Shown here: one piece after another, positions 5,578 to 8,639 of the stretch
Layout of the letters: the number at the start of each line of letters is the position of its first letter
Position numbering within the stretch: the stretch's first letter is position 1
NCBI GenBank assembly: GCA_905236935.1
Contig: CAJOQL010000002.1
Span: 1-8,639, forward strand
DNA: 8,639 nt
From: an uncultured Bacilli bacterium
Lineage (GTDB): Bacteria; Bacillota_I; Bacilli_A; RF39; UBA660
Direction of reading: 5' to 3'
The notes under the pieces: model-generated
Databases searched by the model: none
What the model saw: only the letters and a program-made list of their open reading frames with translations
What the model was told of the DNA's origin: nothing
Translations under genes and position numbers: made by a program

Positions 5578-5718
5578 AATAATCTCCTAAACAATAATTT
5601 TTATATATTTTATACAACTGTAATATAAATGTCTTTTGCACAAATGTTAAAGAAAAGTGTTGCGTTTTTTTCTATTATGTGTAATATTTAAAATAATAAA
5701 AAGATAAGGAGAGTTATA
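5578..5718. promoter_or_regulatory. Divergent intergenic region between regulator and 5719 gene
   Basis: Both flanking genes start away from each other, so promoters for both should lie here. For the plus strand, TTGCGT (5660-5665) with TAATAT (5682-5687) at 16-bp spacing is a candidate. For the minus strand several A/T-rich -10 options exist between 5600 and 5625, none with a convincing -35. No clear inverted repeat that could serve as a regulator site is visible. Confidence 0.35.
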
Positions 5719-5985
5719 ATGAAAATAAACAATACAAATGATATTATCTTGAAATTTTTATGCTATTATAAAAAGTGGGATTCTCAATTTTACATGTATT
5801 ATAAAAATGATTTAGATTTTATAGCTGAAATAAAGCGATTGGTATCTGTTAATCATAAATATTTATTATATTTAGCAACTAATGAAATTAGTGAAATCAT
5901 TAATATTTCTTGCAGTGAAAACAAACTTTTACAATTATTTGAAATTAATAAAATATTAATAGAATGTTATAAATATTGTAATTAA
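5719..5985 (+). CDS. Unrecognised 88-residue helical protein
   Basis: ATG 5719 follows AAGGAG (5706-5711) at seven bases, so expression is likely. The product is small, without a signal peptide or membrane helix. It is rich in Ile, Lys, Asn and Tyr, with five Cys (residues 15, 65, 83 and 87 among them) and a likely all-helical fold: INNTNDIILKFLCYYKKW, then IAEIKRLV, and ENKLLQLFEINKILIECYK at the end. I do not recognise a family. Its divergent pairing with a small XRE regulator is a layout seen for regulated accessory proteins, immunity-type proteins and phage-like switches, and the sequence does not decide between these. A copy of the 30-bp repeated element begins six bases after its stop. 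The 15-codon ORF at 420 has a very similar start region. Confidence 0.65.
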   Translation: MKINNTNDIILKFLCYYKKWDSQFYMYYKNDLDFIAEIKRLVSVNHKYLLYLATNEISEIINISCSENKLLQLFEINKILIECYKYCN

Positions 5986-5991
5986 AAATAA

Positions 5992-6021
5992 ATTGCGTTA
6001 TATAAGCGACATTATTCGCTA
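5992..6021. repeat. 30-bp repeated element, copy 2
   Basis: This is the second copy of the element at 292-321, with attgcg and agcgacattattcgcta at the same spacing and only the seven-base linker diverged. The AGCGA / TCGCT stem around CATTAT is kept, while the flanking sixth pair of copy 1 is lost. It lies 85 bp before the ATG of the secreted-protein gene at 6106. Confidence 0.6.
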
Positions 6022-6105
6022 AATTATGCATTTAAAATGTTTAAATAATTTATTAATCTTTTGATGAAGGCAAAAATAAGCAGTGCTTTCTAGAAAGGAG
6101 ATTGT

Positions 6106-6504
6106 ATGAAAAATAAAATTCTATTGTTTGCATTGGTATTATGTATGGGAATAATAACAACCGGTGTTTTTGCTAGTTCTCAAGTATATTCAATAACTGT
6201 AGATATTCCTAGATTTAGTGGAACTTATACATCTAGCCAGGTTTCAAAAAATTATGCTACAGATCAAAAAGTTTATCATATTGGAACTCTAAGTAATCAT
6301 GATGGTTCTTACTCTAATATAAAAGCTAGATTATATAATGTTGATTATAATTCATATAGTCCATGGGTAGAATTTGGAACAGGCGAAAATCATACATATT
6401 CAGGAGCTTTTAGTAATACTGGAAATTATAAAATCCAAGTAAAAAATGCAACTTGGGCTATTTATACTTATTATTCTTGCTCTAACTGGCAATATTCAAT
6501 TTAA
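6106..6504 (+). CDS. Small Sec-secreted beta-rich protein, first gene of an ABC-transporter operon
   Basis: There are 132 residues; ATG 6106 follows AAAGGAG (6094-6100) at five bases. Residues 1-23 are a signal peptide ending GVFA before SSQVY, leaving about 109 mature residues with one Cys (125). The mature chain begins YSITVDIPRFSGTYTSSQ and continues with KARLYNVD, SPWVEFG, TGNYKIQVKNATWAIYTYY and NWQYSI. The alternating pattern and many Tyr/Ser/Thr suggest a beta-sandwich. It is followed at 23 bases by permease and ATPase genes, an order resembling lactococcin 972-type bacteriocin cassettes in which a Sec-exported small protein precedes a multi-helix protein and an ABC ATPase. The sequence is not recognisably a lactococcin 972 member, so a bacteriocin role is inference. 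It could also be a surface or signalling protein monitored by the transporter. Confidence 0.75.
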   Translation: MKNKILLFALVLCMGIITTGVFASSQVYSITVDIPRFSGTYTSSQVSKNYATDQKVYHIGTLSNHDGSYSNIKARLYNVDYNSYSPWVEFGTGENHTYSGAFSNTGNYKIQVKNATWAIYTYYSCSNWQYSI

Positions 6505-6527
6505 TAAAATATAGGAGGAAATAGATT

Positions 6528-7367
6528 ATGAAAGAAAGTAAAAAAGGCTTAATATTATTATTTATTATATTTTTTATAATGGTATTATTATCGTATTTAG
6601 AAGTCAAAAAAACAGTTAATGATAATAATCTAATAGAAGAATTTAGTAGTATTTGTGCCCATAATAGTGATAGTAAAATGGAGGATTATTGTAAAAATAT
6701 TGATGTAAGCAATTTGCCTAGTACACCTGATAATCTAACGATTTTTTATAGTATTATGCAATCCGAAATATTATATAATTTACCATTATTTGCACCTATA
6801 TTACTTCTAGTGTTTTCAACTTATACATTAAATAGGATCATGAAATCAAAATACACCTATTATTATGTTCAAAGAAAAAAATATTATGATTTAATAAAAT
6901 CTGTAATTATAAATTCGTATAAATATGTATTAATTGTCCCATTTATAATTGCTTTTTCCTATTTACTTTCTTTGTCTATTTCATCGCATGGACCTAATTC
7001 TTTAACTGAAATCATGCATATAGCAACATTTGAAAAAATACATTACAATACTAAATTTTTTATTGTATTATATGGTTTAAATATTATGCTTATATGGTTG
7101 TCATTTATTAACATAGCATTAATTATTCAAAGTAAAAATAGAAAATTCATATTTAATATAGTAGAATTTATAATTATTTATTTTCTTCTAGAAATGATAC
7201 TTGAAAACTTACCATATAATTATTGGTTATTTGGAATATATAATCTATCAAATATATCAATATATAATTACTTATTATCATCTTTAATTTATTTTATAAT
7301 AAGCTTTATAATATTGTTATTAAGTTATAAAAATAAAGAAAAAATATTAAATAGAATGGGAGTATAA
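6528..7367 (+). CDS. Six-helix ABC transporter permease-like membrane protein
   Basis: There are 279 residues; AGGAGG (6513-6518) lies nine bases before ATG 6528. Hydrophobic segments lie near 8-24, 83-101, 129-150, 176-200, 208-226 and 245-267, with a basic cytoplasmic loop, KSKYTYYYVQRKKYYDLIKS, between the second and third. The first two helices are separated by about 58 outward-facing residues holding a Cys pair (43 and 55) that could form a disulfide. The shape fits ABC-2-like permeases or the bacteriocin-associated membrane proteins found next to ATPases. It lies between a secreted small protein and an ABC ATPase, five bases from the latter, so it should be the membrane half of that transporter, exporting or clearing a peptide. 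The substrate is not visible. Sequence conservation of such permeases is low, so the family call is from topology and context. Confidence 0.7.
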   Translation: MKESKKGLILLFIIFFIMVLLSYLEVKKTVNDNNLIEEFSSICAHNSDSKMEDYCKNIDVSNLPSTPDNLTIFYSIMQSEILYNLPLFAPILLLVFSTYTLNRIMKSKYTYYYVQRKKYYDLIKSVIINSYKYVLIVPFIIAFSYLLSLSISSHGPNSLTEIMHIATFEKIHYNTKFFIVLYGLNIMLIWLSFINIALIIQSKNRKFIFNIVEFIIIYFLLEMILENLPYNYWLFGIYNLSNISIYNYLLSSLIYFIISFIILLLSYKNKEKILNRMGV

Positions 7368-7372
7368 ATATT

Positions 7373-8011
7373 ATGAATGTTAAAATAAATAATGTATCTA
7401 AGTCTTTTAAAAATCAAACAATTCTTAATAATATAAATATTGAATTTAAACCTAATAAAATATATGGAATAATAGGTAGAAATGGATCTGGTAAAACAGT
7501 TTTATTAAAAATAATATGTGGAATTCTCAATGCAGATAAAGGTGAAGTCCTTTTTGATAATGAAAATTATATAAAGAAATTTGGGGTTCCTAAGTCAACA
7601 AGAGCTTTAATTGAAAATCCCGAAATGATTAATGAATTATCTGGCTTTGATAATTTAAAACTAATAGCCTCTATTCAGCAAGTTATTGATGATAATAAAA
7701 TATTAAAAACTTTAGAATTAGTTGGACTAAAGGGTGAAGAAAACAAAAAATACAAAGATTATTCTTTAGGAATGAAGCAAAAATTAGGAATTGCCCAAGT
7801 TTTAATGGAAGATTCGGACTTGATAATATTAGACGAACCATTTAATGGGTTAGATGATAAATCTGCTAATGATATGAGAGATTTAATAAAAAAACTAAAA
7901 ACTAATAAAATAATAATAATTGCTACACATATAAAAGAAGATATAGATAATTTAATTGATGAGTTATATAAATTAGATAGTGGTAATTTAAAATATGAAA
8001 AAAAGGATTAA
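7373..8011 (+). CDS. ABC transporter ATP-binding protein (BcrA-like subfamily)
   Basis: There are 212 residues; GGGAG (7358-7362), inside the end of the permease gene, lies ten bases before ATG 7373. All nucleotide-binding motifs are present: Walker A GRNGSGKT (35-42), signature YSLGMKQKLGIAQ (130-142), Walker B LIILDEP (150-156) with NGLDD as D-loop, and the switch His186 in ATHIKED. The Q-loop position reads ALIENP (78-83), with Glu where Gln is usual. From memory this is normal in the BcrA/LctF-type ATPases that power bacitracin and lantibiotic self-protection exporters. At 212 residues it is a bare ATPase domain, shorter than many BcrA proteins that carry a C-terminal extension. It should drive the permeases encoded on either side, and its end overlaps the next gene by 17 bases, indicating coupled translation. 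Confidence 0.93.
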   Translation: MNVKINNVSKSFKNQTILNNINIEFKPNKIYGIIGRNGSGKTVLLKIICGILNADKGEVLFDNENYIKKFGVPKSTRALIENPEMINELSGFDNLKLIASIQQVIDDNKILKTLELVGLKGEENKKYKDYSLGMKQKLGIAQVLMEDSDLIILDEPFNGLDDKSANDMRDLIKKLKTNKIIIIATHIKEDIDNLIDELYKLDSGNLKYEKKD

Positions 8012-8639
8012 ATATAATTTTTACATTATAAAAAATATATTAAAAAAGCAAAATATTGTTTATTTAATTTTATCAATATTAGCTATAAATTTATATTGCA
8101 TTATGAATACAGCAAAAAAGTATGGTTTTTCTTATAACCTAGCTTTTGACTTAAGCAATAATTATTATTTGGTATTGTTGATTTCTATAATTTTATATTT
8201 TATATTGCAATTAATAAATAATCTTAAAAATCGTGTAGAATTAATCACTAGGTTTTCTAATAAGGAAAGTTTTCTAAAGTTTATTTTTAATAATGTAGTT
8301 TGTTTAATGTCATTAATATATATTATTAATTTAATTTCTTTGATTGTATTTAGATTTTTTAAACATTTATTTATAATTAATAACGAAATATTTTTTATAT
8401 ATAATATATCTACATATTTATATATTATATGGGAATTAATAAGAAATTATATATTTATATTTTTTATTAGTTATTTTATAACATATGTGTCCTTTAATTA
8501 TGAAAAGAAAAGTGCAGTAAATTTTATAATATTTTTAATATATGGATTTTTATTAATACCTGTGGCAAATGTTGATTATGTTTCCTTTACATCATTTTTA
8601 TTATTTAAGAATTATGGAAGTTTAATAAATGAAATATCA
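7995..8639 (+). CDS. Second multi-helix ABC permease-like protein, 3' end outside window
   Basis: ATG 7995 lies within the last codons of the ATPase gene (17-base overlap), and the frame stays open for 215 codons to the window edge. The product begins MKKRIKYNFYIIKNILKKQN, a basic cytoplasmic start. Hydrophobic segments follow near 22-38, 57-75, 98-120, 132-148, 152-166 and 175-192. The loop INNLKNRVELITRFSNKESF between the second and third helices resembles the cytoplasmic loop of bacteriocin-export permeases. No strong ribosome binding site precedes it, so it probably depends on translation of the ATPase gene. With the 6528 product it would form a two-permease transporter. The stretch is very T/A-rich, as expected for membrane helices at this base composition. 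Its end and any later operon members are not visible. Confidence 0.75.
   Translation, partial: MKKRIKYNFYIIKNILKKQNIVYLILSILAINLYCIMNTAKKYGFSYNLAFDLSNNYYLVLLISIILYFILQLINNLKNRVELITRFSNKESFLKFIFNNVVCLMSLIYIINLISLIVFRFFKHLFIINNEIFFIYNISTYLYIIWELIRNYIFIFFISYFITYVSFNYEKKSAVNFIIFLIYGFLLIPVANVDYVSFTSFLLFKNYGSLINEIS

Noticed and set aside
6064..6093. 9-codon ORF MKAKISSAF before the secreted-protein gene
   Set aside because: No ribosome binding site; it ends just at the true one of the 6106 gene and is probably chance.
1..8639. Mollicute-type recoding of TGA as Trp
   Set aside because: All Trp residues in the convincing genes use TGG, and no gene needs an internal TGA read through.

Overview
The window is very AT-rich, with strong AGGAGG-type ribosome binding sites, AGA-dominated arginine codons, and TGG (never TGA) for tryptophan. 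It therefore looks like a low-GC Firmicutes chromosome (Bacilli/Erysipelotrichia-like gut lineages or a relative) using the ordinary bacterial code. I cannot name the species. No rRNA, tRNA, CRISPR array, transposase or integrase is visible.

Layout. (1) 1-198 is the 3' end of a CHAP-type cell-wall hydrolase gene. (2) 199-573 has no intact gene. It holds what looks like the decayed 3' end of a paralogue of the secreted-protein gene at 4519, one copy of a 30-bp element that recurs at 5992, and a 15-codon ORF with a good ribosome binding site. (3) 574-2061 encodes a secreted protein with a His/Cys pair placed as in clan CD (caspase/gingipain-like) peptidases. (4) 2330-3397 encodes a membrane-anchored protein whose ectodomain shares a segment with the C-terminal half of the previous protein. 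The spacer between them is dense with hairpins, a 22-bp tandem repeat and ACTA...TAGT palindromes. (5) 3702-4427 encodes a membrane-anchored XRE-type regulator. (6) 4519-5268 encodes a secreted beta-rich protein with a TTG start. (7) 5302-5577 (minus) is a small XRE regulator, divergent from an unrecognised 88-residue gene at 5719-5985. (8) 6106-8639 is one operon: a small Sec-secreted beta-rich protein, a six-helix permease-like protein, an ABC ATPase, and a second membrane protein cut by the window edge.

Reading of the whole. Five of the ten genes (hydrolase fragment included) are predicted to act at or outside the cell surface, two encode XRE regulators, and the last three encode transporter parts. 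The region reads as an accessory exoprotein cluster. The best candidate for a discrete system is the terminal operon. Its order (Sec-dependent small protein, multi-helix protein, ABC ATPase, second permease) resembles bacteriocin-plus-immunity cassettes of the lactococcin 972 type, although the secreted protein itself is not recognisably of that family. Remnants and repeated elements upstream of the secreted-protein genes suggest past duplication and loss. Gene ends are insulated by perfect hairpins, three of which overlap stop codons, so most genes outside the last operon are probably separate transcription units.
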